Below are positions 38,476-46,516 of a DNA stretch of 64,000 nucleotides, piece by piece. This DNA is from Oceanobacillus sp. J11TS1 (lineage in GTDB: Bacteria; Bacillota; Bacilli; Bacillales; Amphibacillaceae). Position numbers and translations under genes: made by a program. The stretch's first letter is position 1; the number at the start of each line of letters is the position of its first letter. The stretch is taken from the NCBI RefSeq assembly GCF_018333215.1, contig NZ_BORO01000008.1, positions 62,001 through 126,000 on the forward strand, written 5' to 3'. Under the pieces are notes generated by a model. The model did no database searches. It worked only from the letters and a program-made list of their open reading frames with translations, and was not told the origin of the DNA.

Positions 38476-38498
38476 ATAGACGTATTATGAACATACAG

Positions 38499-38533
38499 GA
38501 AAAGGGTCTTATTCTTAGATAAGGCTCTTTTTC
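38499..38533 (+). terminator. Terminator after citB
   Basis: AAAGGGTCTTAT...ATAAGGCTCTTTTTC stem with one G-T pair. Confidence 0.8.
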
Positions 38534-38640
38534 TGTGCATTTAAAGCGTCCTAATTCTAAAAAGAGCTCTATCCTTTACAAATACATCGTTCCTCTTTAC
38601 GATAGAAAAAGGAAACCAATTTGGATGGTGAGATATAAAA

Positions 38641-39246
38641 GTGTATAAACGGATATCTGCGTTGACTTTGTTATTAGTGCTAGTTGGAATAGTTATTGCC
38701 AATATTATTCAAAATAAACCATCAGATCCTACAGCAGCAGAGGTAGAAGGAGAAACTGTTCTTGGGGATGATGGATCTGCTGGTCAAGGTGCTGCCATTG
38801 CACCTGCTGAAAGTGTTGGTCTTGAACCTGGACAGCCTGCCCCTGACTTTGAATTGAAAACATTGGGTGGAGAGAATTTTCAACTGTCTGATCTGCACGG
38901 GAAGAAAGTAATCTTGAATTTCTGGTACTCTTGGTGTCCTCCATGTATAGAGGAGATGCCGGAGCTGCAAGAATTCTATAATGATTATCAAGAAGAGGTA
39001 GAAGTGGTCACGGTTAATTTAACCAAGGTTGAAAATAACTTATCTGATGTTGCGAACTTTATAGATGAACATGGATATACTTTTACAGTACCTTTAGATG
39101 AGGACGAGCGTATATCAGAACGATATGTCGTTTATGCAGCCCCAACAACCTATTTTATTGGAACCGATGGAACAATACAACATCCAAGAAGAATAGGGCC
39201 CATGGATTATGAATATATGGCAAAAATGATCCAGGATATGAATTGA
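38641..39246 (+). CDS. yneN: Membrane-anchored TlpA/ResA-like thiol-disulfide oxidoreductase
   Basis: 201 residues: an N-terminal anchor (about 5-24), an acidic linker (30-60), then a thioredoxin fold with PAPDFELKTLGGENFQLSDL, active site WCPPC (Cys99/Cys102) and the cis-Pro loop YAAPTTYFI. It acts outside the membrane, probably reduced by CcdA. GTG start. The place next to citB corresponds to B. subtilis yneN; a ResA or StoA role cannot be excluded. Confidence 0.88.
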   Translation: MYKRISALTLLLVLVGIVIANIIQNKPSDPTAAEVEGETVLGDDGSAGQGAAIAPAESVGLEPGQPAPDFELKTLGGENFQLSDLHGKKVILNFWYSWCPPCIEEMPELQEFYNDYQEEVEVVTVNLTKVENNLSDVANFIDEHGYTFTVPLDEDERISERYVVYAAPTTYFIGTDGTIQHPRRIGPMDYEYMAKMIQDMN

Positions 39247-39274
39247 TTGAAGCGATTTAGAGGAGGAAGAACCT

Positions 39275-39703
39275 TTGTTAATCACAGAAACACCAATAGA
39301 AGTAAGGTATCAAGAAACGGACCAGATGGGCGTTGTTTATCATGCAAACTATTTAGTTTGGTTTGAAATCGGCCGCACAAAATTTGTTGAGGCACTAGGA
39401 CTCAACTACAATGATGGCATGGAGCAGCATAATGTTGTTTCCCCAGTTATTGATGCACAAATTTCATATAAACGAGCGATACGTTATGGTGAAAAGCCAG
39501 TTGTTAAAACATGGCTCGATGCTTATGATGGAATTCGTACCGTTTATCGATATGAAATTTTAAATGAAAATGGAGAACTGGCAGTCAGTGGAACCACCAC
39601 ACATACAATTGTTGATAAGAAGACATTTCGTCCATTATCCATTCGCCGTAAATTCCCTGATTGGCATGCAGCGTATCAAAAACAATTAGAGAAAGAGGAT
39701 TAG
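39275..39703 (+). CDS. yneP: Acyl-CoA thioesterase, YbgC/FadM family
   Basis: 142 residues with the hotdog-fold signature RYQETDQMGVVYHANYLVWF, where the Asp and the following region form the 4-hydroxybenzoyl-CoA thioesterase active site. It hydrolyses acyl-CoA in the cytoplasm; the substrate is not defined. TTG start with AGAGGAGG ahead. yneP-yneQ are adjacent as in B. subtilis. Confidence 0.92.
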   Translation: MLITETPIEVRYQETDQMGVVYHANYLVWFEIGRTKFVEALGLNYNDGMEQHNVVSPVIDAQISYKRAIRYGEKPVVKTWLDAYDGIRTVYRYEILNENGELAVSGTTTHTIVDKKTFRPLSIRRKFPDWHAAYQKQLEKED

Positions 39704-39705
39704 GA

Positions 39706-40002
39706 ATGGCTTTTGGTTTAAAAAGAGAAGAGTTAAACAAATGGAAGAAAAATGTACGGGCTGGTCAGATTGATTTTATCACCCATTATTGGCTTGACGA
39801 CCGTTTTCCTGGGTGCAATACAGTTACAAAAGTAGGTTGTAGTGACTTAGAGAAGCTAAAACAATGGGGAAAAAAGTATAATTTGGATCCGTCCTGGATT
39901 GACCTAAAGCCTGAATATCCACATTTCGATTTATTTGGTGACTATCAATGGAAAATTTTAAAATCTGAGAATCGGCTTGACCAATTAGAGCGGTTTAAAT
40001 GA
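39706..40002 (+). CDS. yneQ: YneQ-family protein
   Basis: 98 residues, rich in aromatic and charged residues, with HYWLDDRFPGCNTVTKVGC and DLFGDYQWKI. No membrane segment. Function unknown. The ATG at 39706 lies two bases after the yneP stop with AGAGGA ahead; a longer frame to 39661 overlaps yneP and is unlikely. Length equals the B. subtilis protein. Confidence 0.88.
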   Translation: MAFGLKREELNKWKKNVRAGQIDFITHYWLDDRFPGCNTVTKVGCSDLEKLKQWGKKYNLDPSWIDLKPEYPHFDLFGDYQWKILKSENRLDQLERFK

Positions 40003-40046
40003 TAAAAGCGCAGGGGACAAAATTGTCTATCCTGCGCTTCTTTTAT
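40003..40046. terminator. Bidirectional terminator yneQ/yneR
   Basis: AAAAGCGCAGG...CCTGCGCTTCTTTT with an inner GGACA/TGTC stem, between convergent genes. Confidence 0.8.
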
Positions 40047-40057
40047 GGTAAATGGTT

Positions 40058-40357
40058 TTAGTTATTTTGTTCTGGATATTCAATTTGAGGCTCTTGTTTT
40101 GTCTCATCATAAGTTACATTCAGGTTTGCCCCTTCAAAATACCAATCATCTGATTCTTCTACAAAGAAATGAATACCTTCTATGGTTGTTGAAGCGACTG
40201 CTTTCTCAGGCTCTTCAACTTTAATCCCAAGGGAAAATCCGGCAATTCTGCCGCCGACTCCGCCGTATCTTGGATAGAACCTTACATATTCTTCATTCTC
40301 TAAAAATAATTCATCTTTATACCATTTTGCAGCTTGCTCTGATACTTTAATTTCCAT
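40058..40357 (-). CDS. yneR: HesB-like (YneR) domain protein
   Basis: 99 residues with the HesB/IscA-like core: VRFYPRYGGVGGRIAGFSLG and a D/E-rich end. It has no cysteine at the places where true A-type iron-sulfur carriers hold their cluster, so iron-sulfur carriage is doubtful. Length and order after yneQ agree with B. subtilis yneR. Confidence 0.87.
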   Translation of the reverse strand: MEIKVSEQAAKWYKDELFLENEEYVRFYPRYGGVGGRIAGFSLGIKVEEPEKAVASTTIEGIHFFVEESDDWYFEGANLNVTYDETKQEPQIEYPEQNN

Positions 40358-40369
40358 CTTCTCTCTCCC

Positions 40370-40621
40370 TTTATAGTGGATGTTCCAAAAGCCGAATAAA
40401 AATCTCGCATCAAGAATTGCTACAAGATCGCCCGCGTCGTATGGGCACCTTAGATATGATTACTTCCTGCGGCGCTTTTACCATTGAGCCCTAAGATTTC
40501 GACGATTACTCGTCATAGTAAAAGCATTGCGCACGTATTAAGATACATGCATTTCGCTATTCAAACTGTGTCGCCTCAAACTTCTGGGTCTTTTTATCAG
40601 CCTTTTGAACTCACACTTTAT
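40370..40621. repeat. MITE-like intergenic element (copy B2)
   Basis: About 250 bases with inverted ends: left TTTATAGTGGATGTTCCAAA then GAATAAAAAT, right the complement of CAATAAAGTGTGAGTTCAAA then GATAAAAAG. CTTTAT flanks both sides and could be a target duplication or part of the ends. Its right end reaches the stop codon of yidD. Confidence 0.75.
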
Positions 40622-40857
40622 TGATGCTTTTTCTTCTCCACTTTTTCTGGGACATAATCGACCCCGCCTGGATGAAATGGATGACATTTACTAATTCTTT
40701 TTATAGTCAATATTCCACCTTTAAAAAATCCAAAACGTTGGAATGCTTCTAAGCCATAGGCTGAGCAAGTTGGGTAGAACCGACAAGTTGCAGGAGTGAA
40801 TGGACTAATGGCTAATTGGTAAAAACGTATTAGCCCGATAAATATATATTTCATCAT
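40618..40857 (-). CDS. yidD: Membrane protein insertion efficiency factor YidD
   Basis: 79 residues with the family signature [20 protein letters not shown], then [14 protein letters not shown] and HPFHPGGVD. YidD is a small membrane-associated protein that assists YidC-dependent insertion. Start set to the MMKYIFIG position with AAGGAT ahead; the gene begins four bases after folE2 ends, so both are probably on one mRNA. Confidence 0.93.
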   Translation of the reverse strand: MMKYIFIGLIRFYQLAISPFTPATCRFYPTCSAYGLEAFQRFGFFKGGILTIKRISKCHPFHPGGVDYVPEKVEKKKHQ

Positions 40858-40861
40858 GCCA

Positions 40862-41791
40862 TTATCCTTGTTCGTTGCGTTTGTCGTACGTAATGGATGC
40901 AATGGCGTCATGCATATGAATGGATTCCTCATTACGACATGCTACATGAAATTTCATCACAGAAGGAATTTCATAAAGATCGGCAGCAATTAAACGAACC
41001 ATATCCTCTACAAACCGGGGGTTTTCGTAAGCTTGCTCTGTCACCATTTTTTCATCAGGTCTTTTTAAGATGGGATGAAGCCGAGCACTTGCATTGCTCT
41101 CGGCAGCTTCGAGTAAAAGAATCTTCCAATCTTCCTCTGTATCCGAAAAACTAGGGTCAAGCTCTGTTTCAATCGTTACATTGCCACGTTGATTATGTGC
41201 GCTATATTCACTAATTTCCTTTGAACAAGGGCATAATGTCGTGATTAGTGATTTTAAAGAAACATTAATTTGATAATCTTCATTTCTCGAATAACGTACT
41301 GAAATAGACGCTTCTGCATGATTGAGTCCAGCAGCAAAAGTCTGTGGAGCTTCCCGTTCATAAAACCATGGAAAAGTGACCGAAATAGACGCATCTTCTT
41401 GTTCCAATTTTTTCGATAAGTCCTTTGTAAACTGTTTCAGTTCATCAATAGTAATTGTAAATCCAGCCTGATGATATTCTTCTAGTAACTCCATAAAACG
41501 ACTCATATTCGTCCCCTTACTATCTGCAGGGATACTAGATGAGAATGTAAATGTACCGATGGTTGTCTGCTCAATAGGTGCTTGTCTGCTTGTGACACGG
41601 ATAGGGTATTTTACATTTGCAACCCCTACCGTATCGAGCGCAAACAGGAAATCACGTTTCAAATTTTGTAAGTCAGCCATTTTACTTTTTTCAGTCGGCT
41701 TTTTCTTTTCGGCAGGCGGGACAGAGCCAAATAATTTATGTCTTTCTTCCTTTGGTGGAAGTTTTTTTAATGAAATCGTGTTTATTTGCAT
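40862..41791 (-). CDS. folE2: GTP cyclohydrolase IB (FolE2)
   Basis: 309 residues of the COG1469 family. Metal-site Cys in [19 protein letters not shown], and the conserved [11 protein letters not shown] and [16 protein letters not shown] near the end. It makes dihydroneopterin triphosphate for folate or queuosine and, unlike FolE, works without zinc. In B. subtilis the homologue is induced under zinc limitation, but I find no Zur-like palindrome at the promoter here. The gene pair yidD-folE2 is inserted between yneR and plsY. Confidence 0.92.
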   Translation of the reverse strand: MQINTISLKKLPPKEERHKLFGSVPPAEKKKPTEKSKMADLQNLKRDFLFALDTVGVANVKYPIRVTSRQAPIEQTTIGTFTFSSSIPADSKGTNMSRFMELLEEYHQAGFTITIDELKQFTKDLSKKLEQEDASISVTFPWFYEREAPQTFAAGLNHAEASISVRYSRNEDYQINVSLKSLITTLCPCSKEISEYSAHNQRGNVTIETELDPSFSDTEEDWKILLLEAAESNASARLHPILKRPDEKMVTEQAYENPRFVEDMVRLIAADLYEIPSVMKFHVACRNEESIHMHDAIASITYDKRNEQG

Positions 41792-41862
41792 AAAATAACG
41801 CCCTTTCTAAATAAAACATCTAAGATGCTTCTTCAAACAATCAAAAATGATAACTAGCCACT

Positions 41863-41891
41863 AGTATACTGAATGAAACTTAAATATTCAA
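41863..41891 (-). promoter_or_regulatory. Sigma-A promoter of folE2-yidD
   Basis: On the minus strand TTGAAT, 17 bases, TATACT, 70 bases ahead of the folE2 start. Confidence 0.6.
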
Positions 41892-41903
41892 TTTATCGAA
41901 CTT

Positions 41904-42485
41904 CTACATCCAAGTTATTTTAGGCTCCGTTCCATCTTTTATTCGTTTAATATTTGTACGATGTCGATAAGTTACAAAAGCAGTTAGTATAAAGATAACA
42001 ATGGTTAACCCGACATCTTGGAAAAACAATGAAGCAATGAAGGCAATAATTCCAGTAATCATAGATGAAAGTGAAACATATTTCGATAAATATAAGGACA
42101 GTAAAAAGGTTGCCACCATAATAATAAACAAAACAGGATTAATTCCGAGAATCATACCGCCTGATGTGGCAACAGCTTTGCCGCCTTTAAATTTAGCAAA
42201 AATCGGATAAGTATGTCCTAATACAGCTATAATACCAATGATTAAAGGATAAACATTTGCATCGAATAATTGAGGCAATAAAGCAGCTGCTGTTCCTTTT
42301 AAAATATCGCCCACTACCACGATACTCCCTGCTTTTATTCCAAGTACGCGAAAGGCATTGGTTGCTCCAAGGTTGCCGCTTCCATGCTCGCGGACATCTA
42401 TTTTATATCCTATTTTCCCAATCAGCAAGGCAAATGGAATAGATCCTAACAGATAGGCGATAACCCCAAAAATAATATAATCCAT
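41904..42485 (-). CDS. plsY: Glycerol-3-phosphate acyltransferase PlsY
   Basis: 193 residues with five membrane segments and the three PlsY motifs: [21 protein letters not shown] with [12 protein letters not shown], and the [15 protein letters not shown] tail. It transfers acyl groups from acyl phosphate to glycerol-3-phosphate in phospholipid synthesis. Confidence 0.96.
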   Translation of the reverse strand: MDYIIFGVIAYLLGSIPFALLIGKIGYKIDVREHGSGNLGATNAFRVLGIKAGSIVVVGDILKGTAAALLPQLFDANVYPLIIGIIAVLGHTYPIFAKFKGGKAVATSGGMILGINPVLFIIMVATFLLSLYLSKYVSLSSMITGIIAFIASLFFQDVGLTIVIFILTAFVTYRHRTNIKRIKDGTEPKITWM

Positions 42486-42580
42486 ACGCTTCCAACTCTC
42501 TCTTCCAAATTCTTATTTTATCTTCCTATGGCTATTTTAGCATGAACCTATCTGATTAAGTATAAAAAATTTAAAATAAC

Positions 42581-42609
42581 TTGGAAATGAGGTTTTAAAG
42601 TCTTATAAT
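42581..42609 (+). promoter_or_regulatory. Sigma-A promoter of the ABC transporter operon
   Basis: TTGGAA (42581-42586), 17 bases, TATAAT (42604-42609), 35 bases before the first ATG. Confidence 0.65.
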
Positions 42610-42643
42610 CGGGAATCTTTTTACGGAAAGGGGGAATTTTAAC

Positions 42644-43708
42644 ATGATTACATTTAAAGACATTACAAAAACATACCCTGATGGTACAACTGCAGTAAAT
42701 CAATTTAATTTAACAATTGAAAAAGGGGAATTTATGACGTTAATCGGTCCAAGTGGCTGTGGAAAAACAACAACAATGAAAATGATTAATCGTCTGATTG
42801 ATCCTTCTAAAGGAACGATATACATAGATAATAAACCTGTAAGCGAATATGCTATTCATGAATTACGATGGAATATCGGATATGTCTTGCAGCAAATTGC
42901 TCTATTCCCACATATGACAGTGCAGGAGAATATTCAAGTCGTACCAGAGCTCTTAAAATGGAATAAAGAGAAAATGCGAAAGCGAACAGATGAATTATTG
43001 GATATGGTAGGACTAGATCCAGCGATATTTAAGAAGCGTTATCCAGATGAGTTATCAGGTGGTCAACAACAACGCATTGGCGTTATTCGAGCATTGGCTG
43101 CTAATCCTGATATTGTACTGATGGATGAGCCATTTAGTTCGCTGGATCCAATTAGCAGAGAGCAATTACAAATTGATATTTTTAAATTGCAAACGGAGAT
43201 TAAGAAGACGATTGTTTTTGTAACCCATGATATGGACGAAGCATTAAAAATGAGTGATCGGATTTGTTTAATGAAAGAAGGGAGAGTGATTCAATGTGAT
43301 TCACCTCAACAATTAATGAAAAATCCTCAAGATGACTTTGTAGAAGAATTTATTGGAAATAGGCAATCACCGTGGCTAAAACCAATCAAAGAAGTAATGA
43401 AAAGGGACATCAATTATTTTATAAAAGATAGGTCTGGTACGAATATGGATGAAAAAGTGCCGTATTATATAATGATTGATGAAAACCAGCATTTAACAGG
43501 TATGTTTGAAAGTCATCGAGAAGTTAAAAATGTAGTAACTATCCCAGCTGAAAGTACGATAGAGGATGCGTATAAAATCATTCGTTCGACAAATCAATCC
43601 CATTTTCCTGTAGTGGGAGATAATCAAAAAGCTGTGGGCGTTGTAACCAGCCAGCAACTGCTCCACTACTTCTATCAACAAGAGAAGGAAGGAGCCAGCT
43701 TTCTATGA
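42644..43708 (+). CDS. ABC transporter ATPase with CBS domains (OpuC/EgtU type)
   Basis: 354 residues. Walker A GPSGCGKTTT (about 37-46), Q-loop, signature LSGGQQQRIGVIRAL (about 138-152), Walker B IVLMDEPFSSLD, H-loop VTHDMDEA. A C-terminal region (about 250-350) holds at least one CBS-like repeat ending SHFPVVGDNQKAVGVVT. This class drives import of glycine betaine, carnitine or choline, or ergothioneine. Four-base ATGA overlap with the next gene. Confidence 0.88.
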   Translation: MITFKDITKTYPDGTTAVNQFNLTIEKGEFMTLIGPSGCGKTTTMKMINRLIDPSKGTIYIDNKPVSEYAIHELRWNIGYVLQQIALFPHMTVQENIQVVPELLKWNKEKMRKRTDELLDMVGLDPAIFKKRYPDELSGGQQQRIGVIRALAANPDIVLMDEPFSSLDPISREQLQIDIFKLQTEIKKTIVFVTHDMDEALKMSDRICLMKEGRVIQCDSPQQLMKNPQDDFVEEFIGNRQSPWLKPIKEVMKRDINYFIKDRSGTNMDEKVPYYIMIDENQHLTGMFESHREVKNVVTIPAESTIEDAYKIIRSTNQSHFPVVGDNQKAVGVVTSQQLLHYFYQQEKEGASFL

Positions 43709-45228
43709 GTTCATTTATTACTGTTTTTGAGAATCGCCAAGATATGCTATTTCAGGCTGTTTGGGAGCATTTACAAATTTCTTTACTTTCGCTTGGGATT
43801 GCTATTTTGATTGCTGTGCCAATAGGAATTATGCTGACAAGGTATCCACGTGTTGCAGAGCCCATTATCGGAACCTCTGCCGTCTTACAGACAATACCTA
43901 GTCTGGCAATACTCGCATTTTTAATTCCTTTTTTAGGGATTGGTGTTCAACCGGCTATTGTCGCACTTGTTCTATATGGCCTGTTGCCAATCCTTCGAAA
44001 TACATACACAGGAATAAACAGGGTAGATCCAGCGTTGCGGGAAGCCGCTAGAGGCATGGGAATGAATACGGTGAAGCAATTAATGAAAGTAGAGCTGCCA
44101 ATTGCAATGCCGGTAATTATGGCAGGCATACGTACATCTATGGTCCTTATTGTCGGGACAACAACAATTGCAGCTTTAATTGGAGCTGGCGGTCTAGGGG
44201 ATATTATCTTACTTGGTTTAGACCGGGGCGGAGATATTCAACTTGTATTATTAGGTGCCATACCAGCTGCTTTATTAGCAATTATAATTGATTTTATCCT
44301 GCGTCTATTTGAGAAATCATCTAAAAAATATGGAATCCAAGCTTTTATTGCAATGTTTGTGATTGTCATACTCGTAGTAATGATTCCATTTATAACCCTG
44401 AACAATCAAAAAGCGGATATTGTTATTGCTGGAAAATTAGGGGCAGAACCGGAAATACTCATGAATATGTATAAACTTTTGATTGAAGAGGAAAGTGATA
44501 TAACCGTTGATTTAGAACCTAATCTGGGAAAAACGGATATGGTATTTAACGCATTACAGCAAGGAAGCGTTGATATATATCCGGAGTTTACAGGAACCGT
44601 TATTGTCTCTTTACTGGATGAACAAGCGGAGTCAAATGAAGCAGAAGAAGTGTATGAGCAAGCCAGAGATGGTGTCAAAGAAGCATTTAATTTAGAACTT
44701 TTGGAGCCAATGGCCTTTAATAATACGTACACGGTAGCTGTAACGAAAGCGTTTGCTGAGGAAAATAATCTTACTTCTATCTCCGATTTGAAATCGATTG
44801 AAGATCAAATAACAGCTGGATTTACATTAGAGTTTCATGATCGCTATGATGGCTATGTTGGAATGCAAGATGTATATAATTTAGACTTTAGCGAGGTTAA
44901 TACCATGGATCCAGGTCTGCGCCGAGGAGCCATTTCCAGTGGAGAAGTAGATGTGATAGACGCTTATGCAACAGATAGCTATATGGTAGAATTAGGGTTA
45001 GTATCCTTAGAAGATCCTGAAGATTTATTCCCGCCATATCAAGGAGCACCGTTAATGCGAGCTGATACATTGGAGGAATATCCCGAGCTAGAAGATATCC
45101 TTAATCAGCTAAGCGGAAAGATTACAGATGAAGAAATGCGGGAATTGAATTATCAAGTGGATTATGAGGACGCACCAGCAGAGGATGTTGCCAGAGAATA
45201 CTTGATTGATAAAGGTTTAATCAAATAA
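43705..45228 (+). CDS. Fused ABC permease/substrate-binding protein (OpuC/EgtUBC type)
   Basis: 507 residues combining two functions. The permease (about 1-235) has six membrane segments and the EAA loop REAARGMGMNTVKQLMKVELP. The binding domain (about 240-507) begins KADIVIAGKLGAEPEIL and has the OpuAC-type fold (VDIYPEFTGTVIVSLL, YAPxE-like end PPYQGAPLMRAD). With one ATPase gene this gives a complete two-gene importer. The layout matches EgtU of Streptococcus (ergothioneine) and BilE of Listeria, as well as choline/betaine systems; the substrate cannot be fixed by eye. Confidence 0.87.
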   Translation: MSSFITVFENRQDMLFQAVWEHLQISLLSLGIAILIAVPIGIMLTRYPRVAEPIIGTSAVLQTIPSLAILAFLIPFLGIGVQPAIVALVLYGLLPILRNTYTGINRVDPALREAARGMGMNTVKQLMKVELPIAMPVIMAGIRTSMVLIVGTTTIAALIGAGGLGDIILLGLDRGGDIQLVLLGAIPAALLAIIIDFILRLFEKSSKKYGIQAFIAMFVIVILVVMIPFITLNNQKADIVIAGKLGAEPEILMNMYKLLIEEESDITVDLEPNLGKTDMVFNALQQGSVDIYPEFTGTVIVSLLDEQAESNEAEEVYEQARDGVKEAFNLELLEPMAFNNTYTVAVTKAFAEENNLTSISDLKSIEDQITAGFTLEFHDRYDGYVGMQDVYNLDFSEVNTMDPGLRRGAISSGEVDVIDAYATDSYMVELGLVSLEDPEDLFPPYQGAPLMRADTLEEYPELEDILNQLSGKITDEEMRELNYQVDYEDAPAEDVAREYLIDKGLIK

Positions 45229-45248
45229 TTATATAGGGAGGAATTATC

Positions 45249-45665
45249 ATGTCAATCGAAAATCCAAGTAAAGAAAGATTAAAAGAAATTCTTAAGAATG
45301 CGAAAACCATTGCGGTTGTTGGTTTATCTGCTAATCCAGAAAGAACATCGCATCAAATTGCTAAACGAATGCAGGAGGAAGGGTATAAAATTATCCCTGT
45401 GAACCCTACGCTTGATGAAGTTCTCGGAGAAAAAGCGTATAGCACTTTAGCAGAAATTGAGGAATCCATTGATATTATTAATGTATTTCGCCGCCCTGAG
45501 TATTTGATGGATGTTGCAAAAGATGCTGTACAAACTGACTGTAAAATGTTTTGGGCGCAGCAAGGAATCATAAATAAAGAGGCTTATGACTTTTTAAAAG
45601 AACATGATTTTGAAGTAGTGATGGATCTTTGCATTAAAGTAGTTCATGCTGTTTTATTGAAATAA
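45249..45665 (+). CDS. yneT: CoA-binding protein YneT
   Basis: 138 residues, a Rossmann-fold CoA-binding domain: TIAVVGLSANPERTSHQIAK near the N-terminus, GYKIIPVNP, and IDIINVFRRPE. The family resembles the N-terminus of succinyl-CoA synthetase; the role is unknown. AGGGAGG precedes the ATG. It keeps its B. subtilis position upstream of parE. Confidence 0.93.
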   Translation: MSIENPSKERLKEILKNAKTIAVVGLSANPERTSHQIAKRMQEEGYKIIPVNPTLDEVLGEKAYSTLAEIEESIDIINVFRRPEYLMDVAKDAVQTDCKMFWAQQGIINKEAYDFLKEHDFEVVMDLCIKVVHAVLLK

Positions 45666-45745
45666 AGTTTTAAGGATAAATAACATAAAAAGTTAGTTTT
45701 ACATCATAGATTTACTGATTTACAGGCTTTTCATATGTGTTCTAG

Positions 45746-45787
45746 AGAGCTAAAGTCAGGTGTTATAAGCCAGACTTTAGCTTTTTA
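45746..45787 (+). terminator. Terminator after yneT
   Basis: AGCTAAAGTC...GACTTTAGCTTTTTA hairpin. Confidence 0.8.
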
Positions 45788-45974
45788 TTGCACTTTAAAG
45801 ATGAACCAGTGAAGGGTGTTTCTGTAGAACTATAAATTATCCCCCGCGATAAAGATCTCCATCTTGAATAACCTTAAATGAATGGATTACCTTGCTTTTC
45901 TTCGTTTTTTCAAATAAGATATTAAATGATGTAAACATTGATATCGTGCGTTAAATCCTGCTTTAAGAAGGCAA
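45788..45974. other. Intergenic region downstream of yneT
   Basis: AT-rich. I see no gene, promoter or repeat in it, apart from a short T-run near 45905. Confidence 0.4.
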
Positions 45975-46135
45975 ACTGTTTTTAGGTTAACGCCAAAATC
46001 TGTGGTTGGAATTTATCGTAGAAACATGGCAATGACATGAACGAGTGTAGTGTTGTTTCCGTAGCTGTCGCTAAAAGCGTAACTACATCTCCTTTGTCTT
46101 CCGCAGATTTTGGTGAAAAGTCTGTTATGAATTGA
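45975..46135. repeat. Degenerate MITE-like element (copy A3)
   Basis: Inverted borders CCAAAATCTGTGG (from 45989) and CCGCAGATTTTGG (to 46113). Its right half, read in reverse, follows the left part of copy A1 (CACCAAAATCT, then GACAAA, then GCTACGGAAA and ACACTAC). Shorter, with the central portion lost. Confidence 0.55.
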
Positions 46136-46278
46136 AATATATTTTTATTTATAGAAAGTTAGTATGCTTAGACTAGACTAAAAAACAGATTATGCTCTAT
46201 AGTTGTACAAACAAGCACTAAATAATTTAAACCCAATGAAGAAGAAAATGCGTTTTATAAGTGTAACTATCTAAGGCT

Positions 46279-46366
46279 CTGAGCATTCAGTTACTTACAG
46301 GTTCTTATCGAAAGTCTTGTAACCAGGTTTGTTTGTTGCTGAATGATTGCTCTGTGCTTTTTTCTT
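46279..46366 (+). ncRNA. Structured RNA with terminator upstream of parE
   Basis: An outer stem GAGCA..TTCAG with CTGAA..TGCTC encloses an inner GTTAC/GTAAC stem (46290-46323) and is followed by TTTTTTC. It could be the end of a small RNA, an attenuator or a two-part terminator. It lies upstream of the parE promoter, so it does not belong to the parE leader. Confidence 0.4.
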
Positions 46367-46451
46367 TTATTAGAAAATGTATGATTCCCCAAGTCTTTGG
46401 CTGAATAATATAGTCACGCTTATACAGAAAGGAAAGTTTTATACTTCTTAT

Positions 46452-46480
46452 TTGTCAAATGAGAACAAAAGTTCTATTAT
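46452..46480 (+). promoter_or_regulatory. SOS-controlled sigma-A promoter of parE-parC
   Basis: TTGTCA (46452-46457), 17 bases, TATTAT (46475-46480). Confidence 0.75.
46463..46474 (+). promoter_or_regulatory. LexA box in the parE promoter
   Basis: GAACAAAAGTTC, a perfect GAAC-N4-GTTC, inside the promoter spacer and touching the -10. Confidence 0.8.
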
Positions 46481-46516
46481 GTGTATAGAGGAAGTTTTGA
46501 AAGGAGAAGATGATTC

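Noticed and set aside
41792-41903. Zur box upstream of folE2
   Set aside because: No TCGTAAT-type palindrome; the CATCTAAGATG inverted repeat is too short and different.
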